A stretch of DNA of 64,000 nucleotides, from positions 62,001-126,000 of the forward strand of contig NW_019775418.1 in the NCBI RefSeq assembly GCF_001039355.2, given 5' to 3'. Position numbers and translations under genes: made by a program. The notes under the pieces are model-generated. The model was not told where the DNA came from. It made no database searches and saw nothing but the letters and a program-made list of their open reading frames with translations. Positions 1 through 13,335 of the stretch are shown here, piece after piece; position 1 is the stretch's first letter; each line of letters starts with the position of its first letter. The DNA is from Lingula anatina. Its lineage: Eukaryota; Brachiopoda; Lingulata; Lingulida; Lingulidae.

Positions 1-3000
1 CTTTTTTTCCTTTTTTAAGGAAGAACTAGGTATGATGTAGGCATGCAATTACTGCTAAGCTTTACATGACATTTGATGTTTATAAGGAAATATACTCTGT
101 AGATTAATCTACCTTTTGATTGCATGAAATTGCATGGCATTTGATAGACAGATTTAAGTTATTATGCATGGTTTCAGTGAATGATCATGAAGAAACATTT
201 TTTTCTTCTTGAAAAAAAGAAGGGGGAGGGGATGGTAGGGAAGATTCAGACTTTGAAGCAGAAATTTCTCCCAGCTGAATGAAATATAAGCATGCCTGTA
301 GCATGATCAGGAAACTGTTTGTAAGGACTGTAGACATGTAGAATTCACTTAGGTCGTGGAGAAAAATAGATACAGTCAGTAACTTATTGAAAACAATCAG
401 CTGGAAGGAAATGCATCATTCAGGATGAGAAAAGTAACAGAAAATATAGGACAAAAAAATGTGCAGAAAAAAAAAACTAGAATCATTAGACCCCAACAGG
501 AAATGTTGTCTGAGCAAATTAAATCCCTGGTAGTGGAAGATAGATTATCCTGCCAGAAGGTCACCAAGGTCACATGATGCAGGTGTTCATTAGTTTACCT
601 GAGGTTACCATGGCAATAAATCATGACCACCCACTAATCTTAATTAAGCCTGTTTGTCAAAGAAACATGGCAGAGCCAAGAGGGTTGGAAAAAAATAATG
701 TTCTGGGAATGTTTTGATAGAGTGCATTGTACATCTTGTAGATCAGGTCTTAATATGGCCCTGAAGGTTAATCACCCACTATACTGCAATTAGATGTTAC
801 CTGCAGATAATAATGATATTGATTACTGAATAAGTCCTCCACCTGTATCATATTTGGCCTCTCTGATATTTGAGTTAATTTATAGAAAATAGTCTTCTGT
901 TTATCCAACCTATTTTTTAAATGAAAATTCATGAAAATCAAGGCCCTGTTTCACAAAGAATAATAGTAGTTGAAAGTAGGTTCTTGCCAAATTTATTATA
1001 AACCATTGCCAACTTATTTGTGGTTCACAAAGGAATCTCGAGGGTTGATAACCTTGCATTTTATGCCTTAAAACAAAGCTTTAAGACAACTTTCAAATAG
1101 CCACATTTCACTCTCAGTGGTGACTGTATACTAGTTGGATATGACAGCTTCTTTTATTGTAGAGTTTAGTTTGGTTGTTTATGGAGTCAAGTTTAACTTA
1201 CTAGTAGATGGCTATTACAGTTATTGTATTGACTTCATGGAATCAGCTGTCTGGGTTCAGCAATTAGCAAAGCCTGAAAAACTTAATTTGATTAGTGGCC
1301 TGGGATTCAAGAGATCATAGTGGATTTTAAAGAGCGTCATATCTTGGCAATGTTACTGTGTTATCTCAGCACATCATCTGTCTCAGAAAAAGTCATGTAA
1401 TTGGACAGATATGGCATGCTTAGTAATAAAATCATGGCATTTTCATTTATTTTAATTTAATTAGGGTTTTCACCATTATGTATACCAGAGTCATCTGCTT
1501 GTTGTTACTAAACACTAGAACCACATTTGCACATATTTTGCTGTAACTTTTCATCAGTTATGCTTTACTACATTGCTGTTAAAGGGAGGAAAAATCATTT
1601 CTTTAGGCTAATGTAGAATATGCCTGGAATTGAGCAAAAAATATAATGTGCTTGTATAAACCAAGCTGCTTCCTGCCTGAGATCTTAATTTAATGAAATT
1701 ATAAATCTTATAAATCTGTGTTTAGACTGGGGGCAGAATGGGCTCAGGTTGAGTTTTAATCAGATTTTCTCAGGATTAAGGTAGTTATAAGGGGATTACA
1801 TGAGGATCGTATTAATGTAACGTTGTGTGAGGTAATGCGGTTCAAAAATGTCAGTTTGTCTTAAATGAAATCTCCTTTGCGTTGCCTTTCAGAGGCTAGA
1901 AAATATTTCCAAATTTGCCCACTATCACTCGGTCTAATTTTTCATGCCTAAATCAATTTCATCCATGGGAAAAAGGAAAACTCAGTTAAGATATAAGCAG
2001 TGAAAGAAAAACAAGTAAAGTACAGTGTTATTAGTGCGGTCATTCAGTAACCCTTCTTAGTGCCTGTGTGTGCGTGCATGATAAATTTTGCCAAAGTAAC
2101 AAGTTTGAGTCGAGGTGGTTTTGATGTACCAGTAACACACTTTTTGTAATTCTATAATAGCAATTAGACCCATCAGTATTCATATCATGTAACAGCAACC
2201 TTGAGAACTATGGCGTCAAATCAAATTTGAAATGAAATATAGGATTTATATATAATTTGTTCAGAAGAAAAGTTAGTGTGAAAAAGCTATAAAGAAAAAA
2301 ATGCACAGTGACTGAATGACTTGTGTAATAACTGTAATAAAATGAATGATTTCATGATTGTGTTGACAGAAATATGTCTTGTTGAATTCTGCACTGTCAT
2401 TTATCATCTGCCGCAGACGAGGAAGTAGCAGATGCATGGGTAGCAGTTGCTTTAATTCTATAGGCAGTGAAAATCTGTCATCATTTTAATTATATATATG
2501 CAATAGTATGGGACTGTCTGGATCTACTTGTTGAATGGAATGGTTTGATCTTATTGCAAATTATATCCTAATTAAAAATGTTTTTGATGAAAAAATATTG
2601 CTTTTTTAAAATGAGAGTTAATTTGATAGAAGTGTACATGTAATTTAAAATCAAATACAAAAGCAAAGATGATCTATTTACAATTTTTGTTGTTGTTTTG
2701 CTTATCTGAGGTAGCTTTGGTCTGCTTATACAATATCCAGCAATACCTATTTTACACAGATAAATTAGTTTTTATTTATTTATTTATTTATTTACTTTTT
2801 TGTTCTCTGGCTTGCCAAGCGCACTGTGAATCCTTTCCTTATTATAACACTGATTTATATGTACAGTCTTTTAAAAACAAATCTATTTTTTCATATTCCC
2901 CATAATAGCCTGTTTTGCAATAGGGTGCTAACCACATCCTTATTGCCCATTCATATCAAGTTATGAACTTTGTTTTTATGCCTGAACATAACTTCTGTAC

Positions 3001-5681
3001 TTACATGGCCAAGCCAGTAAATTTTATGACTTATCTCAGTGGTTTATATTGTCATTCTCCTAAACAGCTGGACTGATTCCAATTGAGTAATAAAATATCA
3101 ATAATTTTCCCAGCATCATCCTAATTCAAATGAAGTTATTTCACTGACAGTTTGCCACTGCAAAAGGAGAAAAAATTATATGTTCACTGGTATTTTCTAT
3201 GTAGAAAGCATGCAGTTTGATCACTCCATGAGCACACCATAGATTCAGCCATGACAAAATGTTTAATATCCATGATGGTAAATACTAAAACAAGAGCTAT
3301 AAATCATATTTCAGGTGACAAACTGGGCCAGTACATGTTAGGTTCATTAAGGTCATCTGTCAGTGAGGAAGAGGAGCTAGATCACACAATAATATTATAT
3401 AGCAGACTCCACTTACTTTAACTGGGACACTTCTCGAGACTTTTGAGTTTTTTTCGAGTTATGCAAAAATTTGAGTTTGACAATATTTTCACAAAACTCA
3501 TGTATTTATACTGTGTTTATTGAAGAATGTTGTATGAAAAAAGCACTCCCACTCAAGGTTTTTTTGTCTGTATAACGGCTAATTGAATTCTTGGTTATTG
3601 GAGTCACTTCCTATCATGGATAATGTAAAGCCATCTTTTTTTTCTCAATATAACATATATATTGCTCTATAAAGTTCTGAACTATGAAAGTTTGAAAACC
3701 CAACCTTGTACCAGATCATGGATTGTGTCACTGCCACCTCCAGACGTCGACCCATATAAGCATGTCTTTCATGTCGTCAAACTATCATTAAATATATGCA
3801 CAGTTGTAGTATGGGTGTACTGTCAGGAAGAGGCTAATTGCTGTGTTAAATTCTTATAAGACAATATCTTCACATTTAGGAAACACAAATTATGTTTTTA
3901 ACATAGTCTTTAACTCTTGATATAAACAGTTTTTTATGTGTTTGAAAGCATTTTAGAGAGGGAAATATTGTTTCTGCATCTGCACATATTGCAGTCCTTA
4001 TAAAAAGTACTTACAAAACCCCCACTCCCATGTTTTTATTGTTTTTATGCTGCAACTTTTTAAGTCTAAATTTCTATGTAGAGCCTTACTTAGTAACTAG
4101 TAATCTTAAGGGTTTTAATTGAAAGAAAAACGTTGTTTTGGGTCATACATATTATACATGTAAGCACTTTTATTTGAATGTAGGCAGTATTTGCTGTAAA
4201 CTTGCTGGTAAGGTAATGTGGGTATTGAGAACTTGATTCTAGTCCATGATGAATTCATGATGCACTTTTGATACCAGCATAATAAAAACCTTACAAGGTT
4301 GAGTCATATCCTGCAGGTTGAAGTTCACAATTTTGACTATGTTTTTTTTTAAATGGATCATTGTGTGATTTTTTTTCTCGTAGGTACTTACAAGCTCAAA
4401 TTTTGTTTTTGTGATTCTCCATTTTATCTGTGGATCGTTCCGCAGTGTTTAGGATATCTACTAGTATGTAGATATATGAAGCCCCTGGGTCTCATTTATA
4501 ATTCATATTCTTTTTTATTATCCATAACAACATATTTCAACTTCAGGGTTAATTTATTAGTAGACTTCTGACTGTTTTGAACAGTTCTTTACAAATAATA
4601 AATGAATATTGGATGTTTCTCTGTGCTGCCACCTATTGGGCTGCTAAGAAACTTGTATAGATCAGGTCATTTGAACAGCAGTCACAAGTGCTGTGACATT
4701 ACTTTGAATTGAACATTTGAAGATGATGGGTCCATAGAATATTACAATGAAGTTAGCACCTGTTGAATAAGATTTAGTGAAATACAAGTATAGTACACAA
4801 TGTATACATATTTTTTTTTTTGAGAAAATGTATATTTTAAGTCAGTGAGTCTTAACTCAACCCATCTGATGCCATTTCAGAGCTTTCCTTGATGAGCAGA
4901 AGCCCATAAACTTGTCTCCCAGCTGTTATTTAAAAATTTAAATAAATTTTACCAACAAAATAAGACTTTCAAATAAGTGAATCCCAACAGATTCTTTCAG
5001 ACAGTTTAGTATCTCTACTTAAATTGAAAGACATAGCAAATTTTATCTCTGCCATGGTGCTGTCCCTGTATGATTCCATTTTCAGCTGAATTAGATTATG
5101 ATTAGCGACCGTAGTATACAAATTTATGTCAAATAAAACTAAGAACTGGGTAGTCCCAAAATGGAAGTGATAAAACGACAAAAATGTCGCTATCATAAAG
5201 GAATTACTAGAGTTTGATAAAAAAACAAATCTTTAAGTAAAGAAATTGACTGGACAATAATAATTATTTTTATTATATCATAAAATAAATCACCCCAGTT
5301 CCAATACCTTAAGCATGTCCTGAATCTCCTTGATGTGAGCATGATTGTGCTACCTAAACGACACCAAAAAAGCTGTCAGATGTATCAATTAAATGGCAAT
5401 TGAAATAACTTCATATGAATAAAAATGATCGATATTTCACTGAAGAAGCAGGAATTGTACTTTCAGTCATATATTGTTTTTGATGTTAGTTATTAGAAGA
5501 GTTGTGGCAAAATGATGTATATTATTCATGTATAAGTGCCTTTAATGTGGCTAGGAATAATGAATAGTTAATGTGTGACTGGTTACTTGGACTTAAAAAG
5601 GAGACTTGGTGTGTGGAAGTGTGATGGCATGTATGTGCATGCTTTGTATGCACTTTTGTGCACATTTTCATGTTTGTTTTA

Positions 5682-5732
5682 CGTGTGTGTGCGCGCGCGC
5701 GCGTGTGTGTGTGTGTGTGTGTGTATGTGTGT
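5682..5732 (+). repeat. (GT)n/(GC)n microsatellite
   Basis: Alternating purine-pyrimidine tract: GT, then about eight GC steps, then GT again. This is the kind of tract that readily adopts Z-DNA. It produces spurious Cys/Val-rich open frames. Confidence 0.95.
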
Positions 5733-6622
5733 TTCTTGAGGGGTTGGAAGGGGCAGCAGGGTTATGTCGCCATGTTTGTGCAACAATTTCTCACTAGATA
5801 CAGTATATGCTACACAATACAGAAATGTCTTCAGCCAATGAACAGCCAAAGAAATATCAGATTCTGTGAATATCCATTGAAAATAATTCTGTCTTTGACC
5901 CTGGTAACAAAGGCTAATGGATGTGCAAGAGAAAGATCTTCTCCAGAGCTCTGTTCTATACAGTTTAATAACCTCAAATGATATATAGAAATATAATTTT
6001 TAATGATTTCAAAATTATGAATGAAAAGTTCAGGTCATTTCTTTCAGCTACAGAGGGTGATGTATGTAGCAATGGAAAAATACATTGCAATCAAACTTAA
6101 AAATGAGTGAAAAACCCATTAAGCACATCAAGCACATTCATATTGAACGTGAATGCTGTCAGCACTGTTAATGCAACCCACACACTGTCCTTCCCCACCA
6201 CAGCAACCTGTTTGACAATGTATTGAATCATACCTCCATTCACAGTGAGGTGGAAATGCAATCCATTTTGTATCTCTTCAAAAGGAAATTGCATTTCAGT
6301 TTGGAAGCAGTATTTCAACAACAGAAACAGTAAAAGTAGCATGTACATTATTGAGCTTTATATGTAGAATTGTTGTTTGCTGACATTTTCTATATCAGGG
6401 TTACAGACTCTGTATGTTGATGCAAATTTGACACATTTATGCCCAATTGTTTTCCTTTAATTTCAACCCTTATTCCTAAGTCCATAGCCAGGTTGGGGCA
6501 GTCTGACCTTGTCTGATGTTTCTCATATATCATTAAGATATAATCATTAAGATAATAATGTTGTGTATCCTTGTATATGTGTCAGACTGAACATTTTTAG
6601 CCATTACTGGTGCACAGGCTGT

Positions 6623-6651
6623 GTATATATATATATATATATATTAGGGTG

Positions 6652-6718
<67 letters not shown>
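6623..6718 (+). repeat. Two (TA)n microsatellite blocks
   Basis: TA repeats at 6623-6645 and 6654-6718, separated by GGGTGCTT. The Ile/Tyr-repeat open frame across them is an artefact. Confidence 0.95.
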
Positions 6719-6723
<5 letters not shown>

Positions 6724-7594
6724 TAATGACTCAATCTTTTCAATGGGGAAACTGTCTTTCATGACATGAAGTTTTAAAAAATTGAATACTCCTAATGTGG
6801 AGTAGCAACAAAAGTTGAAAAGTAGGCTATACCCTAGAGTTCTATTTTAAACAGTAAAATCACCATAAATGCTTCTAGTAAATGTATAATTTTTTTTTCA
6901 TAATTTCTAGATATTAATGTATCTGAAAGATTGATAATTTTTGCTCATTAAAATGATTGTATAGACCCAAGTTTTAAAATCTGTTTCTACTTAACAAGGA
7001 AATATATTTAATTCAACAGGATAGCTAACTAGGGAGAGGATTGGTGTGTGAAACGTGGCATAAAATTTTGGCCTTTAGGTGACATGCTTCAGGTACAAAT
7101 TTTAATGATTGTTTTAATGTCACTGTCATGATACGTTCACAGCTGCTCCAACTTAACCCTTAACTCGTATGAATGGAGTCAACTTTTCGTTTTCTAAATA
7201 ACTTAAAATTCTAAGTAAGACCTGCTTGAATGCCTGATTATGTCCATATCTATCTTTAAGATAGAAGTTCTATTCCATTTAATTGATATTGAGCTATTAG
7301 TTTAAGTTCAATCATACACACTGAACATATGAGACATTCACTTACGAATTCACCTGGGCAATAGTCAGCAATTTCATCGAAGAGGGAGGAGGGGTGTCTT
7401 ATTTTGAGAAATTGTACTTTTTAACTACATGTTTGCAGAGAACCTTGGTTAAAGTTTTAATTAGAACAGCCTTTTTCTTGGCTAGTGAGGTGCTTTGTTC
7501 GAACTCCCTGACCAAACACCACCCCCTTATGGGGATACTTATACTAAAACATTTATAAAGTTCTACAATAATGGTTTGTAAATTTGTATGCAGC

Positions 7595-7596
<2 letters not shown>

Positions 7597-7650
<54 letters not shown>
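7597..7650 (+). repeat. (AT)n microsatellite
   Basis: Pure AT dinucleotide run of about 27 units, ending at CGATAGATATCAATCG. Confidence 0.95.
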
Positions 7651-7654
<4 letters not shown>

Positions 7655-8346
7655 AGATATCAATCGCTGAAGTTATTTTGGATATAATTTACCCTAGGTG
7701 TGAACTTGTCAGTGAAGAAGAATTAATTTTATGTCACTGTCAGGCATAGTTCAGAGGACACTGTGACGCTCCACTTAGTATGACAAACACGGGTGTTTTC
7801 ACCTTAGAGCTGTCGCAAACACCATGAACTAGATCTCAGAAATTAAATGTTGTAGTAGGACTACGTTTATACAATTCTCAACTGATGCCAAGTTGGAATT
7901 TAGGTGATGCTGGTCTCCCTCTTATGCCTTTTGCTAACGTTCGTGTCAAAATTACGACAGGAGTTCCTGCGTCTGTATCACAACACAGAAAGGTGACAAG
8001 GAATCCAGGTATTAAAAGGTAGGGTAAATGTAGTCCTATTGAGTTTCCCAGATGGATTTTTGTTTTGTTTTGTTTTGTTCATTGTTGAGAGGAGGGGGTT
8101 GTTTCTTGGTTTTTAGGCCTTATATCATGGTCTCAAGAGTTGGTGAATGAATGTACAGATCAGGTCACAGGTTTTGACTTCGTGATTATGAAGAATGAAT
8201 GCATGTACTTTTTTCTTGACACAGACTTCAGATATGATTCTAGCTTTGCCAATTAAAACTTTAAATAGTAATTTACACTCCAGAATGGGGATTCTGGGAT
8301 TGTTACATCAACCATTGTTATCACTGAGAAGTTTGTTTGTGTATGT

Positions 8347-8425
8347 GTGTGGGTGGGGGGGGGGAGGGGGGGGCTCCCAGTGTACACAGGCACTCATGCA
8401 CACGAAAACACACACACACACACAC
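8347..8425 (+). repeat. G-tract followed by (CA)n
   Basis: An almost pure G run (8349-8373), then 30 bp of unique sequence and a CA repeat at 8407-8425. The G tract could form a quadruplex on the + strand. Confidence 0.9.
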
Positions 8426-9419
8426 GCATTCAGCTCCAATTTTCCTGGAATCTCTGTAAATAGTATCTTATCAAAATAAAAAAATAAAAAGTGACAAACC
8501 ACCTTTCTTGGTTGACAGATATGAAGTGTATTGTGCTCCCTATTATTCTCAATGAGTTGAATATTGATAGTCCTAGTGGGTAGTTAAAAGTCATGTTGAT
8601 GGTGATAGAAAGTACTTATATTTAAAAGTTAGGCTCACTAGTTTTGAAAAAAAGTGTAAAACGTGACGGAAATGTTGAATTTGCCTACTGCATGACCCCT
8701 GGGCACTGTGGCATGGATTTTTTAACAAGCTGCAGGAAATTTGTTCATCAACGGAAATTAACCGGATGATTATTGGTCTTCCAATTAGGCGGCAGGTCTA
8801 CGGGTCTGAATGAACCATTTTATTGAGACCGAAAGTGACTGGGTTAAGGAGGCCTATTGTATCTGATAATACGCAAAGATAGATCAATTTTCTGGACAAG
8901 CCTTCATCTCTTGTTGTAAAAGAAAGTGGAGGTTGGGAAACGGGCAGATGGCTTTTAAATTGTGTTCAGTCAGTGTACAGGCATGCGGCAGTCCGGGTTG
9001 CAGGTTGGATTCTGTGGCATTGAGAGAACACCAACAAACTGAGCTCCTGGAACTTCTGACAATGGGCAAAAATAAGAATAAAAAGACTGAAAGGTGAGGG
9101 GTAGTGAGGAAATCAACTGGTAAATTTTATAGGAAAAGGGTGAAATTTTTGACATTGATTCACTACTTACTGTTTTAGTTAATTACTGATTTAATTTGTT
9201 TTTAAGTGTTGAGAATGTATGAGATAGAGATTAGGAAGAATGGTACATGGGGAATAGACTTTTTTTGGGGGGGGAGAAAGGGTGAAGGTGTGTGAAGCAT
9301 ATCAGTTCAATGGAGGTGTATTTGTCAATATCTGTCATATCTACTGTATTAGGCTATTTAAGTCATTTCTTTTATCACAATGAAAGCCGTCAAGTTAAAA
9401 AATGTACGGGCTAGGATGT

Positions 9420-9525
9420 TTTGTGTGTATGTGTGAGTATGTGTGTGCACTTGCGCACATGCACATTTACTCAAACATGCATACTAGTACATGCATTTGC
9501 ATGCATTTGCATTCACACACATGAA
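9420..9525 (+). repeat. Degenerate GT/GC/CA-rich tract
   Basis: Alternating purine-pyrimidine sequence with GTGTG, TGCGCA and ATGCAT elements. It contains two spaced ATTTGCAT octamers, discussed as a finding. Confidence 0.7.
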
Positions 9526-10193
9526 TCTGTACCTATATGTAAACTACACTATGTAAGCTGCAGTACCCCATACACCTCAGTCCTTCATCAGATAAGAGTC
9601 AAGGCTAGACAGCAAGGTGTTGAATGACCGGTGTCCATCAAGTAAACAATTACACTTAACCATGGTCTTTAGGACTTCATCAGATAAGTGGGTTGTCCAG
9701 ATGTCTATCTTAACAGTGACCTATGGTCTAAGAGGTGTCTGGGATGACCACAATGGCTATTTATAGTCAGACATGAGGATATCTGTGGCCTGTTAAAGGT
9801 AAAATTTTGGCATATCCTAGCTGTGTGAAGCTCCCAGTAACAAATGAAAGCTATGTTTGTTGATTTATTTTGTGATTCAGCTAAAGTTAACTTATGTTGA
9901 ATCCTAGCTTGCGTGCATAGAATAGAATAAATGTAAAGTTATTCAATGTGCTTTTGTCCAAGAGTTCTGGTCTTGAATGCTATACTTACGTGAGGATGCT
10001 ATTTTAATGCTGGAATATTACACCGAAAGCAAGACATAACATACATAGATGAGGAGAAAAATACTGCTCTATTGTAGTGCCAGGTCTTGTTAGGTTTGAG
10101 TGAAAGTCTTGATATTTACTACCTATTGTGTGGCTGGTTTTGCTGTTGTCATTTGGACAGAAATATGCATGTAACTTACCTCTTTTTTTTTTC

Positions 10194-10222
10194 TGTGTGT
10201 GTGTGTATATATATATATATAC
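10194..10222 (+). repeat. (GT)n(AT)n microsatellite
   Basis: Short GT run passing into an AT run, directly after a T tract. Confidence 0.9.
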
Positions 10223-12684
10223 CAGGTTTTAGTATTATGTTCTTTTTTTATAACTAAACAAACTTGAAGCCAGCCACAATGTTAAAAAATATACTGGCCT
10301 TTTTCATGCAGAAAAGGACTAAATGGGTGTAGAGTACCTTTGAAAATGAAAGGAGAAACAAATTTTAGATGGACAAGTTGAAAGTGAGATAAGTTAAGAT
10401 CTTATAGATTACATTATTGAGCAATATTAAGAAAAGAAAACAAACAGATGATAAAACAGTGCAGGAGAAGAATGTCATGTATTGTCTAACTGGATGAAAA
10501 ATGGTTAAAAAAAGTGGCTAAAGTTTCTCCACCCTGTCTTATCTATCACTTCCCTATTACAACAATTTACCAAGCTCCAGAAAAACTTATGACACATCAT
10601 TTTTGTCCATCATTTCTATAAGTAGCCACTTATTGTACAACATAGCTTTTGTTCATGACACTAGGCCTGTAAATTGTTGACGTCATCGGGAACTTTGATA
10701 CCTCACATTCCTTAACAGATAACACAAAGATAACACGGGATAAGTTCATAACGGGTGCATAATGTCACATGTCATGTCCGTATGCTCGTTAGGACACCTG
10801 TCAAATGAGTTTTTCATTGTTTTATTATGGTCCCTGTGTAAGCTGAAATGTTAGGCTCATGTAATGTCGTCTGGCAGAAGATCTGCAGGGCTTCTCTAAG
10901 GCGGTGAGTAGAAAAAATTCTGTTGTCACTTTCGTTTAATTATAGCTTAAGGGATTTCTGACAAAATCTTACAAATGTGCTGATATGCACCTAGCTGTTT
11001 GTCTTCATAGAGGCTTGAGGAAGTTTTTTCTAGTTTTGTGGAAGCAATTACGAAATATTTCAGATATGTGAGTTATTTCTAGGTAAAAAAGGCTTCTTGT
11101 TGAAAATTAGTGTGTGGAGTCCATGTTTTGGTATGTGTAGCTTAATGTAGGTAAACAATTTAGAAAATTCATGAATTCTGACAACAACACATTTTATTTA
11201 CAAAACATGTTTTGAAACTGTTCAAGGTTGTGGCATAACATTGGGAATGTCAGGCGTGAAAGAATTTTTATGGTTTTACTGGACTGATTTCTGTAAAAGA
11301 AGGACACAGGTATTCCATGGTACCTCCATAGTTTCTCATAGGTACAAAATTAACTTTCCATTACTCAGGCAATTAGGTTGAAAAACATAGCTCCACTTTC
11401 AAAAATGGTTCTGTTTTCCATCTTATTATACTCTTCCTGATATCCAATGATGAAAGTTTAGGCCTTGAAGAAGCATGACTGGTATGTGCTATGATTAATC
11501 CATGCTCTTCTGCATAATTTCTTTATTTTTGAGACCTGGACAGGCATAAGAGAGAATCTTGCCCACTACGCACATGCAAGGCACCGCAAGCACTAAGGCA
11601 TGTGTATGTAACTTCAATGGCTTGAATTCAATGATGAACGCTTGAATTCAGCCTCCTGTCTTGTCTGTCGCTTTGTAGTTTGTGGGCAAAAGAGCATGGC
11701 ACGTACCTGCATTGTTCTCCCATTGTCGATGTGACGGAGCAAATACATGTGCACCATGCATGCTTATACACCAATTCACAACCAACAGTCAAAAACGATC
11801 CTTTCCTGATAAGAATTTATGTTGCGACTGGTTTGAAGTTGCCGCAATAGAAGTGTGCTGTTTTTATTGGTACATTGTATTCCAAACCTGTGAAATTGAC
11901 TACTTGTTTCATTTCTCAGGTGTTGGGTCATTTTTCACGAAATGCTTAGCCATCCATTCCCAAAAAGAATGGGGTTTTATCAGGACCCCAATATGGATAT
12001 TGAGTGATGTTTTGTTAAAATGCTGTCTCTGGCCTTGAATTTTAACAGTTTGGATCAGGAAACTGTGTATTTACAAACTTGATGTAACATGATGCATTCC
12101 CTTTCTGTTAAAATGAATTCGTAAAGAGACATCTCACCATCAGTTTGTGTTTTGACTGCCACACCGAAGATCAAACAAATTTCCGACATGTCGCTCATGT
12201 TCCTTATAGAAACAAACTAATTCTGTTATGAAAAGGATAATCTGCCATAACAACAGAAGTTGACGGGATGTCAAAAGGCTGTGATCATATTTTATAAAGA
12301 AAGTGGCGATAAAAAGGGTGACAATATCAACAAGAAATTGAAGGATTGTTGTGCAACCGGGACAATGTAACATTGTTGTAATTGTACGCTCTTCCTGTGG
12401 CACAAAAAGGGACATGTCGCAGGAGATATTTGTATTGTGCAGATTGACTGCACATTCACTTTTGACTTGACAAGTTGCTGTGGTGGTAGTCTTCTGCTGC
12501 AAATGCTGAAAAAGTAAAAGTTAGAGGTAAGTGGCAAGGATGCTCATTTCAAGTTATATCATTCTATGATCAGATGAAAGCACTGAAAGTCAAAGGCAGG
12601 CATTGGTCTAGACAGATAGAACATTGTGAAGCAGGTTTGGTGGGGAGATTTAAAGTCAAACTTGGTTAAAGTTAGAAATCTTCC

Positions 12685-12715
12685 CAGACAGACGGACAGA
12701 CAGACAGACAGACGG
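12685..12715 (+). repeat. (CAGA)n microsatellite
   Basis: CAGACAGACGG-type tetranucleotide repeat, about seven units, with two G interruptions. Confidence 0.9.
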
Positions 12716-13275
12716 CAGGGTATTTCTTGCAAACCTTACAATGACAATATGGTTACAGTATTGAATGTCTAAAGGTGCATACACATGAGACTTAATAGAT
12801 TGCCTCAGGGTAGATTTTACAGACACAAGCCCAAAAAAGCAGTACATAGCTATAATATAAAGTATATTTCCTTCTGTCACCAAATAAGGTCTACTGTAGT
12901 TCACAGTCAGAATAACTTGGAAAGGAAACAAAACTCTTCATATGTCATTACATTACCAAGCACAAATAAAAATGCATCAACCCATTACTTTTGTTGTTAA
13001 GTCATATCAGTGATTAATGTAAAGCACCAAATTAAAATGGCATCACCAAATAACTTCCCCAGTTTGTTCCTAGTTTAGCTTGATCCTGTTAATACCTGCT
13101 GTTTGGTATATTGTGACAAGTTAGTATTTGATTTGATTTTACACAGTGTTGTTTGATTGATCAGCAGGGAAAGGGGGTTTATTGAATTTGTACCCTGCTT
13201 AACTTAATTTAATCTGATTTTGATTTGTAATTTTCCTCTCTGCAGGAGGAATTGAAGTGTTCATTCAAATGGTAA

Positions 13276-13332
<57 letters not shown>
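13276..13332 (+). repeat. (GT)n(GA)n compound microsatellite
   Basis: About nine GT units followed by about 19 GA units. Confidence 0.95.

Positions 13333-13335
<3 letters not shown>

Noticed and set aside
6563-6769. Open frame with an Ile-Tyr repeat
   Set aside because: Produced by a TA microsatellite.
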